From NCBI RefSeq assembly GCF_001426085.1, contig NZ_LMRR01000009.1, positions 144,592 to 208,591 on the forward strand: a stretch of DNA of 64,000 nucleotides. The letters are read 5' to 3'. Numbering within the stretch: the first letter of the stretch is position 1; every line of letters begins with the position of its first letter. The DNA comes from Rhodococcus sp. Leaf278. Its GTDB lineage: Bacteria > Actinomycetota > Actinomycetes > Mycobacteriales > Mycobacteriaceae. The notes beneath the pieces are model-generated. The model was not told where the DNA came from. It saw only the letters and a program-made list of their open reading frames with translations, and did no database searches. This document shows, one piece after another, positions 34,965 through 43,862 of the stretch. The translations under genes and the position numbers were made by a program.

Positions 34965-36344
34965 TCAGGTCATCGAGGGCGCGACCACCGTCAGCAGCCA
35001 TACTGTCGGCGGAGCGAGGAGCACGACCAATCCGCAGTAGCCGAGCATCTTGCGCTGGAATCGTGCCTTGTCGTCCACTCGGGCTTCGGCCAGAACCATG
35101 ACTCCGTTGGTGGAGAACGGACTTACGTCCACCACGGTAGCCGAGAAGGCAATGGCCGCAACGAATCCGATCGCTCCCAGTTCGCCGGCGGCGAGCAGGG
35201 GTGCGGCGAGTGGCAAGGCGATACCGATGGTGCCGATCGATGATCCGAAAGCGGAGATGATCGCGACGGCGTAGCACAGGATGAGTGCCGTCAACAGAGG
35301 TGAACCGAGGGCCGAGGCGGCGTCGCCGAGGAATCCCAGCGTGCCGTTCTGGGTCATGACCGCCATGTAGGTCTGGACACCGCAGACCAGAACCACGGCA
35401 GGCCAGGCGATGTTGTCGACCACTTTGGGATGAGTCTTCGGAGCCAGCAGCAACAACACGACCGACACGCAGATCGCGCTGACGCCGATGTCGACTCCCA
35501 GCGTCACGGACAACAGAACAAGCGCTGCGATGCCGAGAAGGGTGAGCACGCGCACTCGAGTCAGGGGAACGGCTTGCTCGGGAACTGTTGTGACCGAGGC
35601 GGCTTCGATCGGATCGGCTTCGACTTGCACTGCGGTGCCGCCACCGCTGCCCTCTGGCAGCCCGGTGTGGCCCGGTCGCGGCCCGGACGGCACCGGCAGC
35701 CCGCCCTGCTGGTCGCGCAGATCCTGGACGTCGAACGCGCGCGTGCGGTCTCTGATGAGGTCGCGGCCGAGAACGAGGAAGAGCACCAGAGCGATCAGCG
35801 TGTTGAGCACGAACGGGATGAGGAACAGAGCCAGTGGGTGTGAGCCGACACCGGTGGAGTCCATCAAGCCGTTGATGAAGGCACCGTAGAGGTTGATCGG
35901 GGAGAAGCAGCAGGCAAGCGCGCCGTGGCTGACGACCATGCCCATCAGGAAGGGATTGATGTTGTTGCGCTTGGCCAACGGCATCGCGATCGGCGCGAGC
36001 ATACCGACGGCGAGCACGGAGCCGAGGGCCATCAGTAGACCGGACAGCAGGAACATCATCCACAGGATCGCCCAGCGTCGACCACCGACCATTCGAAGAG
36101 ATCGGTCGATGACGACGTCGATCGTTCCGTTGGCTTTGGCGATGGCGAACAGCAAGGTGATGCCGCCGACGATGATGAAAGTACTACCGGGGAATGCGTC
36201 GATGATGTCGTCGATGGGTATGCCGGATATCGCGCCACCGATGACGAATGCACCGGCGAAGGCGAGTAGGCCCATGTTGATGGGAGTGATCGTCGCGACC
36301 GTGAAGATGGCGATGAGGGCGATGATCGAGATTGCGTAGACCAT
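34965..36344 (-). CDS. Dicarboxylate transporter, MatC/SLC13-like
   Basis: A 459-residue membrane protein starting MVYAISIIALIAIFTVATIT. The N-terminal MatC signature is clear: PINMGLLAFAGAFVIGG, IDDIIDAFPGSTFIIVGGIT and LLFAIAKANGTIDVVIDRSL. About eleven membrane segments are separated by a central hydrophilic loop (residues about 225-285). MatC-type carriers import C3-C6 dicarboxylates. It lies third after a CoA-transferase and an HMG-CoA-lyase-like gene, suggesting uptake of the acid they metabolise. Confidence 0.85.
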   Translation of the reverse strand: MVYAISIIALIAIFTVATITPINMGLLAFAGAFVIGGAISGIPIDDIIDAFPGSTFIIVGGITLLFAIAKANGTIDVVIDRSLRMVGGRRWAILWMMFLLSGLLMALGSVLAVGMLAPIAMPLAKRNNINPFLMGMVVSHGALACCFSPINLYGAFINGLMDSTGVGSHPLALFLIPFVLNTLIALVLFLVLGRDLIRDRTRAFDVQDLRDQQGGLPVPSGPRPGHTGLPEGSGGGTAVQVEADPIEAASVTTVPEQAVPLTRVRVLTLLGIAALVLLSVTLGVDIGVSAICVSVVLLLLAPKTHPKVVDNIAWPAVVLVCGVQTYMAVMTQNGTLGFLGDAASALGSPLLTALILCYAVAIISAFGSSIGTIGIALPLAAPLLAAGELGAIGFVAAIAFSATVVDVSPFSTNGVMVLAEARVDDKARFQRKMLGYCGLVVLLAPPTVWLLTVVAPSMT

Positions 36345-36418
36345 GGCTGGCCTTTCGGAACGGAGGATGAGGTTGTGCCGCAGGGGAAGCGGCGATACGC
36401 GGGCCGGAGCCCGCCCGA

Positions 36419-37297
36419 TCACAGTGCGGAAGCGGGAGTGGGGAGAGGAAGAGCGCGATCGACTACGACACGAGCGAGATCGGCAGCGATGGCCAGGGCG
36501 GCAGTGTCGATACCGGTGTCTATTCCGGCGCGATGGAAGGTGTCCACGAGCTGCTCGGTGGCCAGGTTTCCGTGCGCGCCCGGGGCGAAGGGGCAGCCGC
36601 CGTACCCGGCGAGTGCGCTGTCGAAGTATTCGATCTCGAGGTCGAGTACTGCCCGCACGGCGGTGTCGAGGGCCTGATCGTGAGCGTTGTGCAAATGCAA
36701 ACTGATTATCAACTCGGGCAACGCTGCTCGGACGGCCTCGACACCGGTCAGTACCTGATCGGTGGTCGCGACGCCGAGGGTATCCGCGAGACCGATGCTC
36801 GATACACCGGTGTCGGCCATGCGTTCACACACCTCGACGAGCCGTGCGGATGTGATGACGCCGTCGAAAGGACAGACGAAGGCGGTACTGACTCCACCGA
36901 TGAACGTGCGGTCGGGGTGCAGTGCGACTGCGGAACTCAGGTCGCGCAAGGCGTCGTCGGACGAGCGTCCGGCGTTGGCCCGGCTGTGGCCCTCGCTGGC
37001 GGACGTCACGATCTGAATTATGTCGATGTCCGTGTCGGCGGCCCGGTGGACACCCCGGCCATTCAAAGCCAATGCGCTGTAATGGGTTCCGGCTCGTCGA
37101 GGTGCGCCTGAGATGACCTCCTCGGCATCGGCCATCTGTGGCACTCGGCTGGCGGAGACGAACGACGCGATCTCGAGGGACGTGATGCCCGACGCGATGG
37201 TGGCATCGAGCACTGCCAGCTTGTCCGCGGTGGGAACGATGGACTTCTCGTCCTGCAATCCGTCACGGAGATAGACGTCGGTGATGTGTACGCGCAT
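36419..37297 (-). CDS. Hydroxymethylglutaryl-CoA lyase family enzyme
   Basis: A 292-residue TIM-barrel protein. The N-terminal VYLRDGLQDEKSIVPTADKL carries the catalytic Arg-Asp, SLEIASFVSASRVPQMAD the conserved Glu and Ser/Asp, and SLHLHNAHDQALDTAVRAVL the metal-binding HxH; the loop GGCPFAPGAHGNLATEQLVD has the signature Cys. It cleaves HMG-CoA-like 3-hydroxy-acyl-CoAs to acetoacetate or a keto acid plus acetyl-CoA. It starts one base after the CoA-transferase stop. Confidence 0.9.
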   Translation of the reverse strand: MRVHITDVYLRDGLQDEKSIVPTADKLAVLDATIASGITSLEIASFVSASRVPQMADAEEVISGAPRRAGTHYSALALNGRGVHRAADTDIDIIQIVTSASEGHSRANAGRSSDDALRDLSSAVALHPDRTFIGGVSTAFVCPFDGVITSARLVEVCERMADTGVSSIGLADTLGVATTDQVLTGVEAVRAALPELIISLHLHNAHDQALDTAVRAVLDLEIEYFDSALAGYGGCPFAPGAHGNLATEQLVDTFHRAGIDTGIDTAALAIAADLARVVVDRALPLPTPASAL

Positions 37298-37298
37298 C

Positions 37299-38522
37299 TC
37301 AGATCACCTTTCTGGCGCGGAGATCGTCCAGCTGCTCCTCGGTGAGCCCGAGCGTGCGGCCGAGGATATCGTCCGTGTGCTCGCCCAGGTCCGGCCCGGC
37401 CCACCTCACGGCGGTCGGTTCGTCACCGAATCGCGGAACCACTCCGGGAAAGCGAACTTCCTCGGTACTACCCTCTTCCACCGAGACTTTGAGTGGTTGC
37501 ACCATTCCGCGCGAAACGAAGTGTTCGTCCTCGGCTATCTGAGCTGCATCGAACACCTCTCCGACGGGTATTCCCGCGGCACCGAGTTCGTCGACGACAA
37601 CAGCTGTGGGCCTTACCGACGTCCAGTCGGAGATGGCTCGATCGAGCTCGGCCTCGCGCGCGAATCGTTTGTCGCCATTGGCCAGCTCCGGGTCGGTGGC
37701 GAGGTCTGCTCGCTCTACCGCGGTCATGAGCCGTCCGAACACGCTGCTCGAGTTGCCGGCGATCATGACGCTGCCGTCCTGAGAAGGATAGATGCCGCTG
37801 GGAACCACGCCGGGAAGATTGCCCGCTGTGCGCTGGCGAACCGTGCCGTACGCGTCGTAGTCGGGGACCAGTGATTCCATTGCCATGAACACCGCCTCGT
37901 ACAGGGCGACGTCGGCAACCTTGGGCCGGGAATGATCTCCGCTTCGTTCGCGAGCCAGGAGCATCACGAGCGCGCCGACGGCACCGTGGAGTCCGGCCAA
38001 TACGTCACCGATGGGTGCTGCGGGCCGGACCGGCTCGCGATCCGCGTGGCCGGTGACGTGACGCAGTCCGCCGAATGCTTCTGCTACTCCGCCGAACCCG
38101 GCTCGGTCGCGATGCGGGCCAGTCTGGCCGTAGCCCGAGATGCGGACCATGACGACGTCGGGATTGGCTTCCTGTAGGCGGTCGGGCCCGAGACCCCAAC
38201 GCTCGAGGGTGCCCGGCCGAAAGTTCTCGACGACGACATCGGCGGTTTCGACCAACTTCAGCGCGAGATCACGGCCTTCGTCGGTACGCAGATCGATAGT
38301 CACCGAATGCTTGTTGCGAGCAATGGTCCGAAACATCATGGAGGTGTCTCCGCGGCTGCGACGCCAGCCGCGGAGTTCGTCGCCGACGCCGGGGCGTTCG
38401 ATCTTGATGACCTCGGCACCGAAGTCGGCGAAGAGGCGACTCGCGAAGGGTGCGGCGATGAAGTTGCCCAGTTCGATCACACGGATTCCGTGCAAAGGGC
38501 CGTTCTCAGTGGTGATGGACAC
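37299..38522 (-). CDS. CaiB/BaiF (family III) CoA-transferase
   Basis: A 407-residue protein starting MSITTENGPLHGIRVIELGN. Family III hallmarks: LFADFGAEVIKIERPGVGDE, FRTIARNKHSVTIDLRTDEG, ENFRPGTLERWGLG with the catalytic Asp region following, and GYGQTGPHRDRAGFGGVAEA. It transfers CoA between carboxylic acids. With the downstream lyase and MatC-like carrier it probably activates an imported hydroxy-dicarboxylate; succinyl-CoA:hydroxymethylglutarate CoA-transferase is a family precedent. Confidence 0.9.
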   Translation of the reverse strand: MSITTENGPLHGIRVIELGNFIAAPFASRLFADFGAEVIKIERPGVGDELRGWRRSRGDTSMMFRTIARNKHSVTIDLRTDEGRDLALKLVETADVVVENFRPGTLERWGLGPDRLQEANPDVVMVRISGYGQTGPHRDRAGFGGVAEAFGGLRHVTGHADREPVRPAAPIGDVLAGLHGAVGALVMLLARERSGDHSRPKVADVALYEAVFMAMESLVPDYDAYGTVRQRTAGNLPGVVPSGIYPSQDGSVMIAGNSSSVFGRLMTAVERADLATDPELANGDKRFAREAELDRAISDWTSVRPTAVVVDELGAAGIPVGEVFDAAQIAEDEHFVSRGMVQPLKVSVEEGSTEEVRFPGVVPRFGDEPTAVRWAGPDLGEHTDDILGRTLGLTEEQLDDLRARKVI

Positions 38523-38573
38523 CGGTGGTCACTCCCTGCAGTTGGGTAGTAGATTCGAGCGAAGATTGCGTGA

Positions 38574-38609
38574 TTATCATTATTTGATAACCGCATTATC
38601 TTTTGATAG
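38574..38609. promoter_or_regulatory. AT-rich palindromic operator pair upstream of the CoA-transferase operon
   Basis: A perfect inverted repeat TTATCA-TTATT-TGATAA at 38574-38590 is followed by a second, imperfect site TTATC-TTTT-GATAG at 38596-38609. Both lie 50-90 bp upstream of the CoA-transferase start, in the divergent gap with the carbonic-anhydrase gene. The AT-rich pair in GC-rich DNA suggests binding sites for a dimeric regulator, not identified. Confidence 0.55.
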
Positions 38610-38696
38610 GAATTACCGTAGTGCGCTGGATCACTAATGGCAACCACTGTGACGCGGATTCCCAGAATCACTGTGCCGATGGAAGGACAGGAACTC

Positions 38697-39236
38697 ATGA
38701 CCGATACAAGCTCGGGGTCGATGCTGCTCGCGCTCGAGTGCGGATCTCCCACGGTCGACGCGTCCGCGTGGGTAGCCCCCACGGCGACGCTCGTCGGGCG
38801 AGTGGATCTGGGACCGGACAGCAGTGTCTGGTATCGGGCCGTTCTCCGCGCCGACTCCGAGGAGATCACGATTGGTAGTGGGTCCAATCTGCAGGACGGT
38901 GTTGTCGCACATGTGGATCCGGGGTTTCCGCTCACGATCGGTGCGAACGTGAGTGTGGGACACAATGCCGTCTTGCATGGTTGCACCGTCGGCGACGGAA
39001 CACTGGTCGGCATGGCTGCCGTCATCATGAACGGTGCAGTGGTCGGAGAGAACTGCCTCGTTGCAGCAGGTGCACTGGTGACGGAAGGTGCGCAGATTCC
39101 ACCGAGATCGTTGGTGGCGGGTGTCCCCGCCAAGGTTCGGCGGGAATTGACCGACGAGGAGGTCGAACACTGCACAGCCAACGCGCTTACCTACCGTGAT
39201 CTGGCCGTCGTCCATCGTGGCGCTCGGCCCTGCTGA
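38697..39236 (+). CDS. Gamma-class carbonic anhydrase-like protein
   Basis: A 179-residue left-handed beta-helix protein starting MTDTSSGSMLLALECGSP at 38697. Hexapeptide-repeat strands include APTATLVGRVDLGPDSSVWY, GSNLQDGVVAHVDPGFPLTI, and metal-binding His in VAHVD and VSVGHNAVLHGCTVGD. The conserved RADSEEITIG Arg is present. Family members bind zinc or iron and some hydrate CO2; many are uncharacterised. It is divergent from the CoA-transferase operon and upstream of the IclR-type gene. Confidence 0.88.
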   Translation: MTDTSSGSMLLALECGSPTVDASAWVAPTATLVGRVDLGPDSSVWYRAVLRADSEEITIGSGSNLQDGVVAHVDPGFPLTIGANVSVGHNAVLHGCTVGDGTLVGMAAVIMNGAVVGENCLVAAGALVTEGAQIPPRSLVAGVPAKVRRELTDEEVEHCTANALTYRDLAVVHRGARPC

Positions 39237-39330
39237 CGGCATCGCGGGTCGGTCCGACACCTATGCTGCGTAGGCAGTGTCGGCCATGGTGCCGGTGCGG
39301 TGCAGGAATCGAACACGGAGGTCGACAGCA

Positions 39331-39984
39331 GTGACGGACGGTAGCGCCGACACCACTACCGGGGTTCTGGCTCGGGCCGCGGCGATTCTCGATGCGGTCG
39401 AGGCGTGCCCGCGGACCACCGGTGACCTCGCCAAGATGCTTGGTCTGTCTGCATCGACGGTCTATCGGCTGGTCGGCGAGATGGTGCGGTACTCGATGCT
39501 CCGCCGGGACAACAACGGCCTTCTTCACCCCGGCGATCGCTTCGGTACCTCCACTCTCGGCGGGCTCGCCGTACCGATTCTCAGGCGCCTGCGGCAGGAG
39601 ACCGGAGAATCCGCCCAGCTGTGGGTACTGCGGGGATCGCATCGGTTGTGCCTGGTATCGGAGGATTCACAGCACGAACTCCGGGCGTCGTTGCCCGTGG
39701 GGACGCTACTTCCCCTCGGAGCGGGTTCGGCCGGTCACGTGTTGGCAGGCGATCTCGACGCCGACAGCAACGCGCTCGGGTGGTGGGAGTCGACTTCGGA
39801 GCGCACACCGGGCCTGACCTCGGTGAGTGCGCCGGTCCGCCGAGAGGAGCGCATCGTTGCCGCCGTCTGCGTCGCGGGCCCGATAGAGAGGGTGCCGACG
39901 TCGGCGGGCCGGATGTGGGGCAAGGCCGTGCACGACGCAGCGCTGGAGATCGAGCAGTCCCTGGTCGTTCGATCGGATTGGTAG
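39331..39984 (+). CDS. IclR-type transcriptional regulator
   Basis: GTG at 39331 (VTDGSADTTTGVLARAAAIL) behind CGGAGG. The winged helix spans residues 10-70 (CPRTTGDLAKMLGLSASTVY). The C-terminal effector domain is recognisable in GESAQLWVLRGSHRLCLVSE, PVGTLLPLGAGSAGHVLAGD and the regulatory-turn segment SVSAPVRREERIVAAVCVAG. It is convergent with the fumarylacetoacetase gene eight bases away. Its target may be the homogentisate operon or the upstream CoA-transferase operon; the sequence does not decide. Confidence 0.87.
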   Translation: MTDGSADTTTGVLARAAAILDAVEACPRTTGDLAKMLGLSASTVYRLVGEMVRYSMLRRDNNGLLHPGDRFGTSTLGGLAVPILRRLRQETGESAQLWVLRGSHRLCLVSEDSQHELRASLPVGTLLPLGAGSAGHVLAGDLDADSNALGWWESTSERTPGLTSVSAPVRREERIVAAVCVAGPIERVPTSAGRMWGKAVHDAALEIEQSLVVRSDW

Positions 39985-39991
39985 CAGACGC

Positions 39992-41158
39992 TCAGGCAGG
40001 CGTGATTCGGCCCCGGACGTCACCGAAGCCGATGCGCGACCCGTTCGACCCCGGAGCACTCGCGGCGATGACGACCTCGTCGCCGTCCTCGAGAAAGGTG
40101 CGGGTCTCCGATCCGAGTGACACCGGTTCCATACCGCCCCAGGTGAGTTCGATGAACGCGCCGCGCTGATTCTTCTCGGGTCCGGAGATTGTGCCCGACG
40201 CGAACAGGTCACCGGTTCGCGATGTCGCACCGTTGATGGTCTCGTGCGCGAGCATCTGAGCCGGCGACCAGTACATAGCACTGTATGGCGGACGGGATAC
40301 GACGTGACCGTTCCACGAGACCGTCAAGTCGATATCCAGAGCCCACGAACGAGATTCGCGGAGGTACTCGAGCGGCTCGGGATCCTGTACCGGCGTCGAG
40401 ACTCGCGCCTGCTCCAATGCGAGCAGGGGGACCACCCAAGGCGAGATGGACGTCGCGAAACTCTTGCCGAGGTTAGGCCCCAGCGGGACGTACTCCCAGG
40501 CCTGAATGTCGCGAGCCGACCAGTCGTTGACGATGACGGCTCCGAACACGTGCTCGGAGAACTGATCCGGCGAGATGGGACCGTCGGACGGAACCCCGAC
40601 GACGAAGCCCATCTCTGCTTCGATGTCGAGTCGCCGACTCGGACCGAAGGTGGGCGACGGCTCATCGGGTGCCTTGCGTTGGCCGCGAGGCCGGGTGATG
40701 TCGGTCCCGGAGACGACGACCGTGCCTGCCCGTCCGTGGTACGCCACCGGCAGATGCTTCCAATTCGGTAGTAGCGGTTCGGCATTTGGCCGGAAAAGTC
40801 GGCCGAGATTTGACGCGTGGTGCTCGGAGGCATAGAAGTCCACGTAATCGGCCACCTCGAACGGCAGATGCATCGTGACATCGGAAACCGACACGATTGC
40901 TTCCGCGGGGGTTTGGCCACTGATGAGCATGTCGGTGACGGACGTGCGCACCTCCACCCATCGACTGCGCCCGCGGGTCATGAACGCGTTCAGGCTCGCC
41001 GATGCGAAGTCGGTATCACCCAACGCTGCGGACAGGTCGATCACGCTGTCGCCGTAGCGAACTCCGGTACGAGCGTTCGTGCCCGGCGTGCTGAAAATTC
41101 CATACGGGAGGTTGTCGATTCCGAACTCGGAATCGGCGGGAATGTCGATGTGCGTCAT
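39992..41158 (-). CDS. fahA: Fumarylacetoacetase
   Basis: A 388-residue enzyme starting MTHIDIPADSEFGIDNLPYG at 41158. The FAH fold appears in VADYVDFYASEHHASNLGRL (catalytic His), the Mg-binding acids in LDIEAEMGFVVGVPSDG and the loop VNDWSARDIQAWEYVPLGPN. SMYWSPAQML-like and GDLFASGTISGPEK segments complete the site. It hydrolyses fumarylacetoacetate to fumarate and acetoacetate, ending tyrosine breakdown. It is the last gene of the hmgA operon, 31 bp after the unknown gene. Confidence 0.94.
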   Translation of the reverse strand: MTHIDIPADSEFGIDNLPYGIFSTPGTNARTGVRYGDSVIDLSAALGDTDFASASLNAFMTRGRSRWVEVRTSVTDMLISGQTPAEAIVSVSDVTMHLPFEVADYVDFYASEHHASNLGRLFRPNAEPLLPNWKHLPVAYHGRAGTVVVSGTDITRPRGQRKAPDEPSPTFGPSRRLDIEAEMGFVVGVPSDGPISPDQFSEHVFGAVIVNDWSARDIQAWEYVPLGPNLGKSFATSISPWVVPLLALEQARVSTPVQDPEPLEYLRESRSWALDIDLTVSWNGHVVSRPPYSAMYWSPAQMLAHETINGATSRTGDLFASGTISGPEKNQRGAFIELTWGGMEPVSLGSETRTFLEDGDEVVIAASAPGSNGSRIGFGDVRGRITPA

Positions 41159-41189
41159 GAACGGCGCTCCTGATTCACGGGGGTGAGGC

Positions 41190-41978
41190 TCACTGAGGTG
41201 GGAGGAGTCCGAGGCGGACGAGATCGTCGAGGGGTTCACGGATGCTGCACGTGCCGAAGGAGGCGAAGGCGCGCTGCCCCTCGATCCCGGCAACGAGCCC
41301 GGCGAGGACGTCGGCATCCCGAATCGCCAGTATCTTTTCCAGCTCGCCGACGCGAGCGCCGCTGTGCGCGGCCTGCGCCGCGAGGAGCACGTTGAGGAAC
41401 CCGTGTTGCTCGAACCCGTTGTCGGGATCGGTGTTACGGGCGGCATGGTGCAGACCGGCGGTAGCCTTGAAGTGGACCTCGCGCTGTGCCGCCTCGTAGA
41501 TGGACGCGGCAAGCTCCTTCTCGTCTGGATACTGATCGGCCGTGACGCCGCCGGTCCTGAACTTGGCGCGGTACCCGAACTCGTCGACGGCGTCGAAGAT
41601 GTCGTCTCGCCGGGAGTCTCGGGGAATTTCGACATAGATGTCGATGTCCTGAGCGATGTTGCGCAAGGCGTCGATGCTCGTGCCGTCGGGTACTGCCACT
41701 TCGACGGAAACAACCGTCACCCCTGCTGTACGGTCGGCGATCCGCAGGCCCGCTTCCACGCTGTCGGGGCCGGCCGATGCGATCAACGCCACCTCCATCC
41801 GAGCACCGACGACGAGCTCGTTCACCCGGTCCATCGGAACGACCAACGGGCCGACGAGGTCTGCGAAAGAACTAGCTCTGTATTCGAGATGTTGCGCCGC
41901 AGCGACATCGAGGGGCGCATTGCCGGGAGGGAAGACGGCGGCGTCGTCGCACAGGCGATGGAAGAACTTCGGGATCAT
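41190..41978 (-). CDS. Unknown protein of the homogentisate operon
   Basis: A 262-residue protein starting MIPKFFHRLCDDAAVFPPGN at 41978; its ATG overlaps the hmgA stop. Alternating strands and helices (EVALIASAGPDSVEAGLRIA; VTVVSVEVAVPDG; IDIYVEIPRDSRRDDIF; RAKFRTGGVTADQYPDEKEL; VHFKATAGLHHAARN) give a TIM-barrel impression with Lys in KFRTGG and FKATAGLHHA. No catalytic family was recognised. No maleylacetoacetate isomerase is visible in this window, so this gene is a candidate for the missing step, by context only. Confidence 0.75.
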   Translation of the reverse strand: MIPKFFHRLCDDAAVFPPGNAPLDVAAAQHLEYRASSFADLVGPLVVPMDRVNELVVGARMEVALIASAGPDSVEAGLRIADRTAGVTVVSVEVAVPDGTSIDALRNIAQDIDIYVEIPRDSRRDDIFDAVDEFGYRAKFRTGGVTADQYPDEKELAASIYEAAQREVHFKATAGLHHAARNTDPDNGFEQHGFLNVLLAAQAAHSGARVGELEKILAIRDADVLAGLVAGIEGQRAFASFGTCSIREPLDDLVRLGLLPPQ

Positions 41979-43168
41979 CGGTTCGGTCCCCGGCCGGCCC
42001 ACGTCCACGCGTACCCGGTGTCCTCGCACGCGAGTGCGCCTTCGCCGAGTTCGAGTGGCCGGAAGGTATCGACCATGACGGCCAATTCGTCGAAGAACTC
42101 GGCACCGATGCTGCGTTCGTAGGCACCGGGTTGCGGCCCGTGCGCGTGACCGCCCGGATGCACCGAGATCGATCCCTGGCCGATTCCGGATCCCTTGCGG
42201 GCCTCGTAGTCGCCACCGACGTAGAACATGATCTCGTCCGAGTCGACGTTGGAGTGGTAGTACGGCACCGGGATTGCCAGCGGGTGGTAGTCCACCTTGC
42301 GTGGAACGAAGTTGCAAATCACGAAATTGGACCCCTCGAAAGCTTGATGCGCGGGTGGTGGTTGATGCACGCGCCCGGTGATCGGTTCATAGTCGGAGAT
42401 GTTGAATGTGTACGGGTACAGGCAACCGTCCCACCCCACCACGTCGAACGGGTGCTGCGGGTAGACGTACCGGGTTCCGACCATGCCCGTCGAACCACGA
42501 TGTTTGACAAGCACTTCCACGTCGGTTCCCTCGCTGAGGAGCGGCTCGGTGGGGCCGTGCAGATCGCGTTCGCAGTAGGGAGCGTTCTCGAGCAGCTGGC
42601 CGTACTTCGACAGGAACCGCTTGGGCGGCGCGATGTGACTGTTGGCTTCGATGGCGTACGCCCGAACGGGACCGTGCGGAATCCAACGGTGCGTCGTCGA
42701 GCGAGGAATGAGTACGTAGTCACCCTGCTGCGCTTCGAGAGCGCCGAACACCGTTTCGACGGTGGCAGAGCCGGATTCGATGTAGACCATCTCGTCTCCG
42801 ACCGAATTCCGATACAGTGGTGAGGTTTTCGAGGCGACGACGTAGGACAGTCTGACGTCGGCATTGCCGAGGACGAGGCGTCGACCGGTGACGACATCGG
42901 TGTCGGCGACGACGGAGTCCGGAAACAGCTCGTGCAACTTCAGGTGCCGGGGGACGAGTGGATGGTTGGGCGTCGTCGATTGATCGGGGAGTTCCCACAC
43001 GGTGGCGTCGACGATGGCCGACGGTATGTGCCGGTGATAGAGCAGAGACGAATCCGACGAGAAGCCCTCTTCGCCCATCAGCTCCTCGAAGTAGAGGCTG
43101 CCCTTCGGAGTTCGGTGCTGGGTGTGCCGCTTCGGCGGTATCGATCCGAGCTGCCGGTAGTAGGCCAC
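41975..43168 (-). CDS. hmgA: Homogentisate 1,2-dioxygenase
   Basis: A 397-residue enzyme. GTG at 43168 (VAYYRQLGSIPPKRHTQHRT) behind AGGAGCGATGAC is chosen. The cupin core carries GDEMVYIESGSATVETVFGA and LIPRSTTHRWIPHGPVRAYA; the iron ligands sit in PFDVVGWDGCLYPYTFNISD, YYHSNVDSDEIMFYVGG (His/Glu) and VHPGGHAHGPQPGAYERSIG. It opens the homogentisate ring to maleylacetoacetate. A MarR-type gene lies upstream on the same strand with a palindromic site in the gap. Confidence 0.95.
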   Translation of the reverse strand: MAYYRQLGSIPPKRHTQHRTPKGSLYFEELMGEEGFSSDSSLLYHRHIPSAIVDATVWELPDQSTTPNHPLVPRHLKLHELFPDSVVADTDVVTGRRLVLGNADVRLSYVVASKTSPLYRNSVGDEMVYIESGSATVETVFGALEAQQGDYVLIPRSTTHRWIPHGPVRAYAIEANSHIAPPKRFLSKYGQLLENAPYCERDLHGPTEPLLSEGTDVEVLVKHRGSTGMVGTRYVYPQHPFDVVGWDGCLYPYTFNISDYEPITGRVHQPPPAHQAFEGSNFVICNFVPRKVDYHPLAIPVPYYHSNVDSDEIMFYVGGDYEARKGSGIGQGSISVHPGGHAHGPQPGAYERSIGAEFFDELAVMVDTFRPLELGEGALACEDTGYAWTWAGRGPNR

Positions 43169-43200
43169 GTCATCGCTCCTGTGTTCTGTGCACCGCATTT

Positions 43201-43216
43201 AGTAAATACATTAACT
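43201..43216. promoter_or_regulatory. MarR-type operator candidate upstream of hmgA
   Basis: AGTAAATACATTAACT is an imperfect palindrome (six of eight positions) of the length typical of MarR sites, 33 bp upstream of hmgA and 25 bp beyond the marR-type gene. It lies in a short AT-rich patch of otherwise GC-rich DNA. Confidence 0.5.
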
Positions 43217-43240
43217 ACTTAGACGTGATCTACGCAACCG

Positions 43241-43768
43241 TCAATTGCGTCCGCGCACGTCGAACTGACTGCGGTGCGTGATGAGTTTGGTCAACAACAT
43301 CACCAGGATTCGCTGTTCGGGTTCGGTGAGCGCTCCGGCCCACGCGTTCTCTCGTTCGTTCTGTTCGGCGAACGCCTCGACCATCTCGTCGTGTCCCTGC
43401 GGGGTGAGGGCAAGGCGCACCGAACGCCCGTCCCTCTCGTCGGGCGTACTGGCGAGCAGGCCGCCGGTGATGAGTGTCTTGGACAGGTTCGAGACGGCTG
43501 CGCGGCTCATGCCGGTCAGTTCGGCGGCGCGTCGCGGTTCGATCGGGCCTGCCAGCCACGTGACGAACATCAGTCGGAACGACGACCAAGACCAGCCTCG
43601 CGGGCGATGAACCGTCGCCTCCAAGTCGTAGGTGACGATGTTCGACGCCCGGTTGAGTGTCAGCAGAACCTCGGTGGCCAACTGATGCTCGAACCCGTAG
43701 TCCCGGGCCAGCGTGGTTTTGGCGGTGTCGATGAACGACCAGAAATCGGGCTCGGGTGATTCGGTCAC
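43241..43768 (-). CDS. MarR-type regulator
   Basis: GTG at 43768 (VTESPEPDFWSFIDTAKTTL) is used, giving 175 residues. The winged helix is clear: IEPRRAAELTGMSRAAVSNL, KTLITGGLLASTPDERDGRS (wing) and VRLALTPQGHDEMVEAF. Family members bind aromatic ligands and repress degradation genes. The gene is immediately upstream of hmgA on the same strand, with the operator candidate between them, so control of homogentisate degradation is likely. Confidence 0.87.
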   Translation of the reverse strand: MTESPEPDFWSFIDTAKTTLARDYGFEHQLATEVLLTLNRASNIVTYDLEATVHRPRGWSWSSFRLMFVTWLAGPIEPRRAAELTGMSRAAVSNLSKTLITGGLLASTPDERDGRSVRLALTPQGHDEMVEAFAEQNERENAWAGALTEPEQRILVMLLTKLITHRSQFDVRGRN

Positions 43769-43862
43769 GGATTCACTGTAGCCACCAATCGATCTGATCA
43801 AGACCTTTATTACTTCGGCAGGCGCGATTCATGTCTCACCCCGGAGGGGCCATGATGGACCT

